In this document: positions 18,154-28,200 of the stretch, piece after piece
Numbering within the stretch: position 1 is the stretch's first letter
Layout of the letters: every line of letters starts with the position of its first letter
Origin: Vibrio sp. 14G-20
GTDB lineage: Bacteria > Pseudomonadota > Gammaproteobacteria > Enterobacterales > Vibrionaceae
NCBI RefSeq assembly: GCF_026241515.1
Contig: NZ_JAPHPW010000020.1
Location: forward strand, 1-64,000
Length of the DNA stretch: 64,000 nt
Direction: 5' to 3'
Translations under genes and position numbers: made by a program
Notes under the pieces: model-generated
What the model saw: the letters and a program-made list of their open reading frames with translations, nothing else
Database searches by the model: none
Told to the model about the DNA's origin: nothing

Positions 18154-19127
18154 TGAGTAACTTACTAGAAATTAATGACCTTTGTGTCGATTATGTCTCG
18201 CCCAACGGTATCGCGCGTGCCGTGAACAATGTCAGCCTGTCTATCGCGCCGGGAGAAACGCTCGGTGTTGCGGGCGAGTCGGGTTGCGGGAAAAGCACAT
18301 TAGCGTTTGCCATTTCACGTTTGCACAAAGCACCTGCTCTCATCTCGGAAGGGGAAATCCTTTATAAAGGGCAAGATGTTCTCAAGATGAACAACAAGCA
18401 GCTACGCCAATTTCGCTGGAATGATGTGTCAGTGGTTTTCCAGAGCGCAATGAACTCTTTAAACCCGGTGATTTCTATTGGCGAACAGTTAACGGACGTG
18501 ATTCTGGCGCATAAACCGGTGACGTACGCGCAAGCACACCAACGTGGGGTAGAGTTACTCAATACTGTTGGTATTCATGGGGACAGAATGTCGAGCTTCC
18601 CTCACCAATTGAGTGGTGGAATGCGCCAGCGTGTGGTTATTGCGATTGCGTTAGCCCTTGAGCCCAAACTGATCATTATGGATGAGCCAACAACGGCACT
18701 CGATGTTGTCGTTGAGCGTGAAATTCTCAATGAGTTGTATGACCTAAAGAGCAAATTTGGCTTTTCGATACTGTTTATCAGCCACGATTTAAGTTTGATG
18801 GGCGAAATTGCGGATCGAATTGGTGTGATGTATGCCGGTAACCTGATTGAACTTGGCGATGCAAAAACAGTATTTAGCCAACCTAAACACCCTTATACTA
18901 AAGGTTTGATCTCTTCATTCCCAACGATTCATGGCCCGAAAGAGCGCCTACATGGTATTCCGGGTAACCCCGTTAACCTTCTCGATATTCCCCAAGGGTG
19001 CAACTTTCAAGAGCGCTGTACCGAATGTGTCGCAGCGTGCTTTGAAACCGAGCCTCACCTGTTGTCGGTCGAGAACGCCTATCATGTCGCTTGTCATTTA
19101 GTGGAAGGAAACCAACATGGATACTGA
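18153..19127 (+). CDS. ABC transporter ATP-binding protein 1 (Opp/Dpp D type)
   Basis: Cytoplasmic ATPase of 324 aa. Walker A GESGCGKST at ~41-49, signature LSGGMRQR, Walker B LIIMDEPTTALD and the H-loop SHD are intact. The C-terminal extension has the Cys-containing oligopeptide-transporter motif (CNFQERCTEC). The second of two adjacent ATGs (18150 and 18153) has the better spacing from AGAGG; the gene overlaps the permease stop. It should pair with the second ATPase to drive import. Confidence 0.9.
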   Translation: MSNLLEINDLCVDYVSPNGIARAVNNVSLSIAPGETLGVAGESGCGKSTLAFAISRLHKAPALISEGEILYKGQDVLKMNNKQLRQFRWNDVSVVFQSAMNSLNPVISIGEQLTDVILAHKPVTYAQAHQRGVELLNTVGIHGDRMSSFPHQLSGGMRQRVVIAIALALEPKLIIMDEPTTALDVVVEREILNELYDLKSKFGFSILFISHDLSLMGEIADRIGVMYAGNLIELGDAKTVFSQPKHPYTKGLISSFPTIHGPKERLHGIPGNPVNLLDIPQGCNFQERCTECVAACFETEPHLLSVENAYHVACHLVEGNQHGY

Positions 19128-20121
19128 ACAAACAATCGTAAACAGCCGTAAAGATGTGATCTTGTCGGTTAGGAATCTCATGAAAGATTTTCCGGTTGGC
19201 CAATCCAGTAAGAACAATATGATGCGCGCCGTGAATGACGTTTCTTTTGAGCTACGCAAAGGCGAGGCGCTTGCCATTGTGGGTGAGTCGGGTTCAGGAA
19301 AAAGTACTGGAGCAAGAGTACTTACGCGCATCTACGACAAAACAGCAGGAGACATCGAGTTTAAAGGTGAGCCTTTAGCCGACTATATTAAAAAACATGG
19401 TGAGCTAGAGTATGCACGCCAAGTTCAGATGATTTTCCAAGACCCATTTGGATCTTTAAACCCGGTACACACCATTTATCATCATATTGCTCGTCCACTT
19501 TTGATTCATAAACGCACAGAGAAAGACGCCATTCCTCAATTGGTGTATGAACTGCTGGATATGGTGGGTTTATCGCCGGTGAAAGAGACGGCGGAGAAAT
19601 ACCCTCATGAACTCAGTGGTGGGCAACGCCAACGTGTCGCTATTGCAAGAGCGATCGCAGTAAGCCCGGAAGTCATTTTGGCTGATGAGCCTATCTCGAT
19701 GCTCGATGTTTCTGTTCGTTTAGGCATCTTAAACCTAATGGCCGACCTGAAAGACAAACATGGTATCTCTTTCATGTACATCACTCACGACATCGCGACC
19801 GCTCGCTATTTTGCCGAGAAAACTGCGGTGATGTATGTCGGACATATGGTTGAGTGGGGTGATAGTGACAATGTAACTCAAAACCCACACCACCCGTATT
19901 CACAACTTTTGTTGTCGGCTGTTCCTGAAGTAGGCAATGCCGGTAAACGTGAACTTGGCGCTAAAAAAGGGGACATCCCACTTTGGAAGCCGACCAGCAA
20001 AGGGTGTCCGTTTGTGACTCGTTGTTATCATGCAAGTGACAAGTGCGCTCAATCGATGCCATCAGTGACTCAAGTATCAAGTAATCATTTCGTTCGTTGC
20101 CATCACATCCCGAACAAGTAA
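19117..20121 (+). CDS. ABC transporter ATP-binding protein 2 (Opp/Dpp F type)
   Basis: 334-aa ATPase with Walker A GESGSGKST (56-64), LSGGQRQR signature, Walker B VILADEPISMLD and the THD H-loop. The C-terminus has the Cys cluster GCPFVTRCYHASDKC typical of the family. The start overlaps the end of ATPase 1 by 11 bp and is preceded by AAGGAA. Note S-M in place of the more usual S-A after the Walker B Glu-Pro, which is common in sugar-type members. Last gene of the transporter before the phosphorylase. Confidence 0.9.
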   Translation: MDTEQTIVNSRKDVILSVRNLMKDFPVGQSSKNNMMRAVNDVSFELRKGEALAIVGESGSGKSTGARVLTRIYDKTAGDIEFKGEPLADYIKKHGELEYARQVQMIFQDPFGSLNPVHTIYHHIARPLLIHKRTEKDAIPQLVYELLDMVGLSPVKETAEKYPHELSGGQRQRVAIARAIAVSPEVILADEPISMLDVSVRLGILNLMADLKDKHGISFMYITHDIATARYFAEKTAVMYVGHMVEWGDSDNVTQNPHHPYSQLLLSAVPEVGNAGKRELGAKKGDIPLWKPTSKGCPFVTRCYHASDKCAQSMPSVTQVSSNHFVRCHHIPNK

Positions 20122-20151
20122 CACAAAGACAGTTAATTTTTAGCGCCTAAA

Positions 20152-20163
20152 GTAAGCGCTTTC
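20152..20163. promoter_or_regulatory. LacI-type operator before first phosphorylase gene
   Basis: GTAAGCGCTTTC lies in the 59-bp gap between ATPase 2 and the phosphorylase, only 17 bp before the ATG. It could block an internal promoter or act as a roadblock to transcription from upstream. Confidence 0.65.
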
Positions 20164-20180
20164 ATGGTTGGTTTATTATT

Positions 20181-23100
20181 ATGACATACATTAGAAATTC
20201 AGAAGCTCAAGACGTTCGCGGACAGTTCGTCGATTTAGACGGAGAGCGTTACTACAACATCAGCAATGTGGACGCCATGGCGCCCTTTTTTATCAGCGTG
20301 GTCTCTGCAAGTAATCATTGGTTATTTATCTCTTCTTCTGGCTGCCTTTCTGCAGGGCGTATTCGACCTGAAAATGCACTTTTCCCTTATCGTTCGGTAG
20401 ATTACATTCATGAAAATGCAGAAAATACCGGTTCAAAAGCGATAGTAAAAGTGGCTCAAGGTACCAATGCTTCAGCCTGTTGGGAACCATTCAACCTACA
20501 CCATGACGGCAAGTTTGATGTTGAGCGCAATATTTACAAGAACGTTACGGGTGACAAAATTGTCTTCCAAGAGGTGAACTATACACTGGGTTTGAGCTAT
20601 CAATACAGTTGGCAAACCTCTGACCGTTTTGGTTTCGTTCGAGAAACAGAAGTGGCTAATTTAGACTCTCAACCGAAGCATATTGAGATCATTGATGGGA
20701 TCCAGAATGTTTTGCCTCCAGAGGTGCCTAAAACGGTGATGCAAACAAGTAGCGCGCTGGTGGATGCTTATAAATGGAATGAGCGTGTCGATACTCTGCC
20801 GTTAGCACTTTACAGCTTGTATGCCAAATTGAGTGACCGAGCCGATCCGGCGGAATCTTTACGTGCAACGTCTGTGTTCTCACTGGTTGATAATGAGCAT
20901 CAGGTACTACTGAGTTCTAAAGAGTTAACGAAGTTTAGAAAAAACAGTCAACTTAGTGCGCAACCATTGGTTCGAGGCGAGCGCGGTGCTTATTTAATAC
21001 ATCAAAAATTTGAGCTAAAGCCGAACCAAAAACAAAATTGGTTGATTGTGGCCGACATTGATCAGACCCACAAAGAGGTAGAAGTCACTAAAGCATTACT
21101 GCTAGAAAGTGGTGCACTGGCTAAGCAAATTAAAACCGACATCAAAGCGAATCAAGACGACCTAATGGGCTTGATGTCTGGTGGTGACGCGTGGCAATTA
21201 ACGTCTTCAGAAGAAACCGATGTTCATCACTATGCGAATGTTCTGTTCAATAGTATGCGTGGTGGAGTGTTTGTTGATGGCTACGAGCTAGATAGCAGTG
21301 ATGTTAGAAACACATTTGCTCGTATTAACCAAAAAGTCGCACAAAAACATCGTGATCTCTTGCACTCGCTACCCTCAAAACTGAGCCATCCTGAGCTTAT
21401 TTCTTTGGTTAAAGAGACACAAGACGAGCAGTTAATCCGCCTTGCTTATGAATACTTGCCACTGACATTTGGCCGCCGACACGGAGATCCAAGCCGTCCA
21501 TGGAACCATTATGAGATTAATGTTCGTGATGATGAAGGAAATCGACTGTTAGGTTACCAAGGAAACTGGCGTGATATTTTCCAAAACTGGGAAGCGTTGG
21601 CTCTGAGTTACCCGAAATTCATCGGCTCATTTATGACCAAGTTTGTGAACGCCTCGACGGTTGATGGCTATAACCCGTATCGCATCACAAAAGAAGGGAT
21701 TGATTGGGAGATGTTAGAGCCTGAGAACCCGTGGAGTAATATCGGCTATTGGGGTGATCATCAAATTATCTACTTGCTCAAATTACTGGAACTCGCTGAC
21801 AAGTATCAAAGCTCCGAATTAGTCGCGTGGTTGAATGAAGAGCACTTCAGTTACGCGAACGTACCGTATGAAATTGTCGGTGCAGAGCAGATATTTAAGA
21901 ACTCTAAAGATACGGTGACTTTTAATACAGAAAAACAGCAAGTAATTGATGAACGTTGTGAAAAATTAGGCAGTGATGGCCGTCTTGTTATGGGCGCGAG
22001 TGATAATGTCTATTTGGTTTCACTGATGGAAAAACTGCTGGTTCCTTTACTGGCGAAACTAAGTAACTTTGTACTTGATGGTGGTATTTGGCTTAATACA
22101 CAAAGACCCGAATGGAACGACGCAAATAATGCCATTGTTGGTAGTGGGTTGTCGATGGTGACGTTGTACTACATGCGTCGATACACTTCGTTCATGACTC
22201 AATTGTTAGAACGCGCTCCAAAGAGCTTTGCGATATCAAAAGAAGTCAGTGAATGGCTAAATCACAGTTTTTGTATTTTGGAAGCGGCCACGAATGTGTT
22301 GAAACATGACGCGGCGACGCCAGAGTTCCGTAAATCGTTGTTAGTCGATTTAACGAACGAAGGCGAAAAATATCGAAATAAAGTGTATCAACACGGCTTC
22401 TCATCGAAAACATCGGTAGACAGCGGTCATATCAAAGGCTTCATGAATATCGCGCAGTCGCTGATTGACCGAACGATTGAAAACAACAAGCGTGAAGATG
22501 GGCTTTACAATGCGTATAACATTTTAGACTTGAACGATGACGGTGCTCAAATTAAAGAGCTATACCCAATGCTAGAGGGTCAAGTCGCGGTATTGAGTGC
22601 TGGTGTTTTAGACGGCAAACAGAGCGCCGAATTACTTGATAACTTGTTTAGCAGTGACATGTACCGAGCTGATCAACAGACCTTTATGCTCTATCCAGAC
22701 CGAGCCTTGAAAGGGTTTATGGACAAGAACAGCATTGATCAACACGCCATAGAATCAAGCACGCTGTTAGAACATATGCTACTGAGGAATGACACTCGAA
22801 TCATCACAAAAGATATTAATCAGAAGTATCATTTTAATGCCGATTTTGAAAATTCAGGCGTGCTTTCAGATCGCTTAAATGAAGTGAAATCAGATTACCC
22901 AAGCTTTGCCGATAGCGACTGGAAGGCCGTACTGGCGCTTTATGAAGATGTTTTTGAACATAGCGCGTTCACTGGCCGTTCCGGCACAATGTTTGGTTAT
23001 GAAGGGCTAGGTTGTATCTACTGGCATATGGTGTCAAAACTGTTGCTTGCTGTGCAAGAAAATTATCAAGCTTCGTATCGTGAAACAGGTATGAGCCCAT

Positions 23101-23633
23101 CGACGAACAAGCTTGATAAATACTATTACCGTATTCGAAAAGGCATTGGGTTTAATAAGACCCCTCAAAATTACGGTGCTTTCCCGACCGACCCTTATTC
23201 TCATACACCGAAGCAGGCAGGCGCACAGCAACCGGGTATGACAGGGCAAGTGAAAGAAGAGATCATCACTCGTTTTGGGGAGTTGGGTATTGAGGTTGAG
23301 CAGTCTCAGTTGCGAATCCATCCGACATTATTAAAAGCATCGGACTTTACCACCCGTCTCAAGGCATTCAATTACATTGATGTCGATGGGGTTTGCCAGT
23401 CGTTGGCGCTAGAAGGTGACGGCTTGGCTTTCACTTATTGTCAGGTACCTTTTGTTTACAAGGTCGACAAAAGAGCAGTGGACACTAGTATTCATGTAAA
23501 ACTGATGGATGGACAATGTTTGGAGTGTGAAGGTGACCAGCTTTCTCTTGAATTGACGCAGTGGCTTTTTGAGCGCTCGGCAATGATACACTCAATCTAT
23601 GTGACGTTACCTAACAGCGCAGTTGAGCGTTAA
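20181..23633 (+). CDS. GH149-like beta-1,3-glucan phosphorylase (GH94-related)
   Basis: Large cytoplasmic inverting phosphorylase, 1150 aa with no signal peptide. It belongs to the GH94/GH149/GH161 group: N-terminal beta-sandwich, a helical linker, and an (alpha/alpha)6 barrel with RRHGDP, GNWRDIFQNWEAL and the PEWNDA motif, whose Asp647 sits where GH94 enzymes have their catalytic acid. The expected reaction is phosphorolysis of beta-1,3-gluco-oligosaccharides to alpha-glucose-1-phosphate. Length above 1100 aa fits GH149 better than cellobiose or laminaribiose phosphorylases (about 800-900 aa), but I cannot separate GH149 from GH161 by eye. It is the last gene of the transporter operon, as chitobiose phosphorylase is in the Vibrio chitin operon, and has its own LacI-type operator. 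The ribosome site before the ATG is poor. Confidence 0.75.
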   Translation: MTYIRNSEAQDVRGQFVDLDGERYYNISNVDAMAPFFISVVSASNHWLFISSSGCLSAGRIRPENALFPYRSVDYIHENAENTGSKAIVKVAQGTNASACWEPFNLHHDGKFDVERNIYKNVTGDKIVFQEVNYTLGLSYQYSWQTSDRFGFVRETEVANLDSQPKHIEIIDGIQNVLPPEVPKTVMQTSSALVDAYKWNERVDTLPLALYSLYAKLSDRADPAESLRATSVFSLVDNEHQVLLSSKELTKFRKNSQLSAQPLVRGERGAYLIHQKFELKPNQKQNWLIVADIDQTHKEVEVTKALLLESGALAKQIKTDIKANQDDLMGLMSGGDAWQLTSSEETDVHHYANVLFNSMRGGVFVDGYELDSSDVRNTFARINQKVAQKHRDLLHSLPSKLSHPELISLVKETQDEQLIRLAYEYLPLTFGRRHGDPSRPWNHYEINVRDDEGNRLLGYQGNWRDIFQNWEALALSYPKFIGSFMTKFVNASTVDGYNPYRITKEGIDWEMLEPENPWSNIGYWGDHQIIYLLKLLELADKYQSSELVAWLNEEHFSYANVPYEIVGAEQIFKNSKDTVTFNTEKQQVIDERCEKLGSDGRLVMGASDNVYLVSLMEKLLVPLLAKLSNFVLDGGIWLNTQRPEWNDANNAIVGSGLSMVTLYYMRRYTSFMTQLLERAPKSFAISKEVSEWLNHSFCILEAATNVLKHDAATPEFRKSLLVDLTNEGEKYRNKVYQHGFSSKTSVDSGHIKGFMNIAQSLIDRTIENNKREDGLYNAYNILDLNDDGAQIKELYPMLEGQVAVLSAGVLDGKQSAELLDNLFSSDMYRADQQTFMLYPDRALKGFMDKNSIDQHAIESSTLLEHMLLRNDTRIITKDINQKYHFNADFENSGVLSDRLNEVKSDYPSFADSDWKAVLALYEDVFEHSAFTGRSGTMFGYEGLGCIYWHMVSKLLLAVQENYQASYRETGMSPSTNKLDKYYYRIRKGIGFNKTPQNYGAFPTDPYSHTPKQAGAQQPGMTGQVKEEIITRFGELGIEVEQSQLRIHPTLLKASDFTTRLKAFNYIDVDGVCQSLALEGDGLAFTYCQVPFVYKVDKRAVDTSIHVKLMDGQCLECEGDQLSLELTQWLFERSAMIHSIYVTLPNSAVER

Positions 23634-23657
23634 TCTCACTATTAGATAAGAAGAACA

Positions 23658-23695
23658 CAAATAAAGCCATATTTACTATGGCTTTATTTGTTCTT
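23658..23695. terminator. Bidirectional terminator, phosphorylase 1 / LacI copy 2
   Basis: A 13-bp perfect stem CAAATAAAGCCAT / ATGGCTTTATTTG with a 7-nt loop lies between converging genes, with T-rich sequence on both sides (TTTATTTGTTCTT on the plus strand). Confidence 0.8.
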
Positions 23696-23764
23696 ATCGA
23701 GGTGTAGAAACTTAAAACATGAAGGCCTATGGCTTGAAGCTTGAAAGGCTTAAAAGCGACGAAG

Positions 23765-24781
23765 TTACTCGTCATTCATGTTTTTTACGGAGTCTCGAAT
23801 AACGATGGTTGGGATGAGTTTACAGCTTGTCATTTTTCCAACGTCATTGATCTGGTCGATAATCATCTCGCCCGCTATCTTTCCCATTTCGTGCAGTGGA
23901 AAACCAACCGTCGTTAATTGCGGACGCATGTGCTTAGAAAGTAAGTCGTTGTCAAAGCCGACAACTGATATATCTCCCCCAATCAGCAGTTTACGTTGTA
24001 CGCAAACGTCATAGACAGCCAGTGCTATATTGTCGTTTTGGCAGAATATTGCAGTGATGTTGTTGTCTCGATCAAGCAATTTAGAGGCCGTATCAAAGTT
24101 TCCTTCATGGTCAAATCGAGCTTCAATGGTGAGGTTAGGGTCATAAGAGACACCGTGTTCAGCTAGCGCACGAATATAACCAAGTAAGCGGTCACGGGCG
24201 TCTTGTTTAGACATAGGGCCAGTGATACACGCGACATTTCTATGCCCATTATCCAACAAATGCTTGGTGGCGATATACCCACCGAGTTCATTATCAAGGT
24301 AAAGACACTGATCTTTCAGCTCGGTTATTTTTCGGTTGAGCACAACGAGTGCTTTAAAGTCACGGGTTAAGCTTTGCAACATATCATCCGAGACTTTGTC
24401 AGCATGAACAATGGCACCGTCGACTTGTTTAGAGCGTAAAAAATTAAGAGCATCGTGCTCCTTTTTTTCATCGTCTTGCCCACTGGTCACTATAAAATGA
24501 AGCCCATTACGATAAAGCGTGTCTTCCGCTGAATGCATTAAAGGGCCATAAAAAGGACCGTCTAAGCTTCCTACTAACATACCGATACTGTTGGAACGGT
24601 TACTGGCTAACGCTTTAGCGGCTGAATTGGGAGTATAACCAAGGTCGGCGATGGCCTTTTTTACTTTTTCTAAGTTCTTCTCTTTTACCGAGTCCTGACC
24701 ATTTATCACGCGAGAAACAGTGGCTTGCGAAACATTGGCGTATTCAGCGACTTCTTTAATTGTTATGACTTGTTTTTGCAT
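23765..24781 (-). CDS. LacI-family transcriptional regulator (copy 2)
   Basis: 338-aa LacI/GalR repressor with TIKEVAEYANVSQATVSRV at the N-terminus, the same recognition helix as copy 1 at 13071-14090. Conserved blocks such as SNSIGMLVGSLDGPFYGPLM and FLRSKQVDGAIVHAD are shared almost word for word, so the two arose by duplication. It diverges from the second phosphorylase gene over 508 bp with two operators and a CRP-like site. Differences in the effector domain may let the two copies respond to different sugars; that is inference. Confidence 0.88.
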   Translation of the reverse strand: MQKQVITIKEVAEYANVSQATVSRVINGQDSVKEKNLEKVKKAIADLGYTPNSAAKALASNRSNSIGMLVGSLDGPFYGPLMHSAEDTLYRNGLHFIVTSGQDDEKKEHDALNFLRSKQVDGAIVHADKVSDDMLQSLTRDFKALVVLNRKITELKDQCLYLDNELGGYIATKHLLDNGHRNVACITGPMSKQDARDRLLGYIRALAEHGVSYDPNLTIEARFDHEGNFDTASKLLDRDNNITAIFCQNDNIALAVYDVCVQRKLLIGGDISVVGFDNDLLSKHMRPQLTTVGFPLHEMGKIAGEMIIDQINDVGKMTSCKLIPTIVIRDSVKNMNDE

Positions 24782-24940
24782 AATAGGTCGAAAATGTCCG
24801 TGTTTAATAGATAATGGGTTTCAACTGGAAAAGGTAAGAGTTTGATGTCAGCACCATACAAATGAATGCAAGTGTTTGATTCAAAATTATCTTTTAAGCT
24901 TTAGCCCAATTTTATACGCCTTAACTGCTGAGGTACAGAA

Positions 24941-24952
24941 GAAAGCGGTTCA
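24941..24952. promoter_or_regulatory. LacI-type operator (LacI copy 2 side)
   Basis: GAAAGCGGTTCA resembles the locus consensus with two changes in the right arm. It lies about 160 bp before the leftward LacI gene. Confidence 0.45.
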
Positions 24953-25001
24953 AACTTTACCTAGGTAGCAAAATGCAACAATATCTTTCATGTTTGCTTG
25001 G

Positions 25002-25017
25002 TGTAAAACACATCACA
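25002..25017. promoter_or_regulatory. Candidate CRP site
   Basis: TGTAAAACACATCACA matches TGTGA-N6-TCACA with a single mismatch. It is 130 bp upstream of the perfect operator before phosphorylase 2, a place where catabolite activation would make sense. Confidence 0.45.
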
Positions 25018-25143
25018 GAGGCGAGCTTTAAATGCTTAAAGTGAGTAATGACCTCGTTTATTGAGGGAGCAGTTCACGTTTTTTGAGTACATTTTAACTT
25101 TTCGTAGACTTATCCAATTGAGTGAAGGTATCTTACAAGCATA

Positions 25144-25161
25144 AAAGAAAGCGCTTTCTTT
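25144..25161. promoter_or_regulatory. LacI-type operator before second phosphorylase gene
   Basis: AAAGAAAGCGCTTTCTTT is a perfect 18-bp palindrome, the best copy in the locus, 128 bp before the ATG. Confidence 0.75.
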
Positions 25162-25289
25162 TTCTTTTTCGGTGACTCATTCGATGGGCGTTGCATTAGA
25201 GAGGTCTGGATCAGTCAGACACGTACAGAAAGGTTTTTAAAGCATTTTTCTCATGTCGGGATACAAGAGTTGAGGTAGGTAGAGTGACC

Positions 25290-28200
25290 ATGAATAAAGA
25301 GTATTATTTGGCAAATGAAGAGTTTGTAATTAACGATTATGACTTAAAGAAGACATTTTCTTCATTTTTGCCGGGGTTAGCTGGGAAGAAGGGGATTCCG
25401 CTTTGGGCGTTTTACGTTAATCGAGGTCAGGGGTTATGTTCTTTTGGTGTAGAGAATAAGGATAATCCTATTCTTGAATTTTCACCGGCAGTGACCGCTT
25501 ACCAAAATGTTGACCGAATAGGGTTTCGTACCTTTGTGAAGTTAAACAATGATGTGTATGAGTTTTTTGGTACTCAGCGTTCTGAAAATACCCAGCGTAA
25601 AATGTACATCAAGCGTGATAAATTTAAGATTACTGAAGAAAATCAAGATCTTGGTATATTAGTAACGGTGACATATTTCGGACTTCCAAACGATAGCCTT
25701 GCTGCCGTTATGAGAAAAGTAGAGATCAGAGATTTGTCGGGTATGACGCGACATATCGAACTGATTGATGGACTGTCGCAAATTCTTCCATACGGTACGC
25801 CAAATACGCTATTCAAAGAGATGTCGAACTTGCTGAGAAGTTGGATGGATGTCTACAACTTAGAAAATGACGTGCCATTTTTTAAGATGCGCTCAACCAC
25901 GTCAGACAGTGCAGAAGTTGGCATATTAGATAAGGGTAACTTCTATCTGTCTTTTGCTAATGAACAGCTTATTAGCCCAATCGTTGATGGTGAAATTATA
26001 TTTGGTCACGACACTTCTATGTCGACACCGGTCTCTTTTCAAGAACACTCCATTGATGAGCTAAAACAGAAAGCGCAAATTACCGCGAATAAAATTCCAG
26101 TCGGTTTTTCTCCGGTGGCATTTGACCTTAAGGGTGATGATACTTTTGTTCTGAGAACCATTATTGGCCACGCCAACGATCTCGAACAGTTGAACGGTAA
26201 AGTTAATGAGATGGTTTCAAGCCATTACTTTGACACAAAAGAGCAAGAGTCTGAGGCCGTGATCAACGAGTTGGTTCAAGAAGTTGAATGTCAGACATCG
26301 AATCCAATCTTTGATCAGTATATCAAGCAAAACTATCTCGATAACATTTTGCGTGGTGGCTACCCGTTAATATTCGAAGGAAATAAGACAAATCATGTTT
26401 ATCATGTTTTTTCTCGTAAACACGGTGATCTTGAGCGTGACTATAACTTCTTCAATGTGGCTCCCGAGTATTTCTCGCAGGGTAATGGTAACTTCCGAGA
26501 CGTATGTCAAAACCGCCGAGTCGATTCACTCTTTAACCCAAAAGTGGGTGACTATAACGTCAAACTGTTTGCTTCACTGATTCAGTTAGATGGTTATAAT
26601 CCGTTGGGCGTTAACGGTTCGACATTCCAGTTTAATCGTGATGTGGATATCAAATCTTTAATCGCAGAGAACTTTGATAATAAGCATGACGTTATGGAAG
26701 GTGTTTTAGGTAAAAAATTCACGCCTGGTACTGTCATCAATACCATGTCAAATGAAGGTATTACGTCTTCAAAAGATGAAATGACGCTGCTGTCTGATCT
26801 TTTAAAGCATGCTGAACAAAACATTGAAGCAAGTTTTGGAGAGGGCTTTTGGGTTGACCACTGGACTTACATTCTTGATTTAGTTGAGTCTCACTTGGCT
26901 GTTTACCCAGATACCAAAAAATCATTCTTGTTCGATAACTACGACTATAAATACTATTCATCACCTGTCACCGTTCTACCAAGAGACGAAAAAACGGTAC
27001 TGACAGCAGAAGGTAAAGTAAGGCGTTACGGCTCTATTTTGCACAACGATGAAGAGAAAGTAGAACAACTGGTTATGGATGTGAACGGCTCTAACTGGGT
27101 GGTTGATACACAAGGCGAGCAGATAAAAACCAATCTGTTTACGAAACTGTTTACGTTAGCGTTTAACAAGTTTTGTACGCTTGACCCTGAAGGCATTGGC
27201 ATTGAGATGGAGTCAGACAAGCCTGGCTGGAATGATGCGATGAACGGCCTACCTGGGTTGTTTGGCTCTGGCGTATCGGAAACGGTTGAGCTTCTTAGAC
27301 TCTTAAAGTTCCTAGCAAGTGCGTTTGATTACTCAGGCTCAATGCAGCTGCCTACTGAGTTTACGGAGTATGTATTCCGTGTTGATTCGCTTCTTAAGTC
27401 GAGCCTAACAGGGTTTGAATATTGGGACGAGATTTCTTCAATCCGAGAAGAGTATCGTCAAGCTGTGAGATTCACCGTTACCGCTAATTCAGACCAGTTG
27501 AATGTATCAGATGTGATGGCATTGCTTGGAAAGATGACGGCTAAAGTCGAAGCGGGCATAGAGAAAGCGAAAGCATTGTCGAACGGTGTACTTCCTACGT
27601 TTCTTTACTATGAAGTCTCGCAATACGAAGAGATTCTTAAAGACGGCATGCCAAAAATCGGTAATTATAATCTGCCGCTGGTTCGAGCAAAAGCCTTCAA
27701 ACTCCATGTTTTACCGGCTTTCTTAGAAGCGCCTGCTCGCCTGTTGAAAGCGAATACGGACGCCCAAGGCAATGTGTCAGATTACAACAAAATCAAAGCG
27801 ACAGGCATCTACGATACAGAGCTAGGCCAATTTAAAACTAGTGAGTGTTTGGATGAAATGAGTTTAGAGATCGGTCGAGCGCGCGCATTTACCAAAGGTT
27901 GGCTTGAGCGTGAATCTAATTTCTTACATATGAACTACAAGTATTTGCTTGGCTTATTAAAAGCAGGGATGTACGAACAGTATTTTAATGAAATAAGCAC
28001 CAACCTGATTTGTTTCATGGACCCTGAGGTGTATGGCCGAAGTATCTTAGAAAACTCATCATTTATTGCACCAACATGCAATCCAGATCCAAAAACGCAC
28101 GGTCAAGGTTTTGTGGCTCGTTTGTCTGGGTCAACCGTCGAAATGCTTCATATGTGGACCATGATGATGTTTGGCGACAAACCGTTTGTGATGAATGGCG

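Larger units (their letters stand above)
24782..25289. promoter_or_regulatory. Divergent promoter region, LacI copy 2 and phosphorylase 2
   Basis: 508 bp without a gene. It holds two LacI-type palindromes and one CRP-like site, listed separately. Confidence 0.6.
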
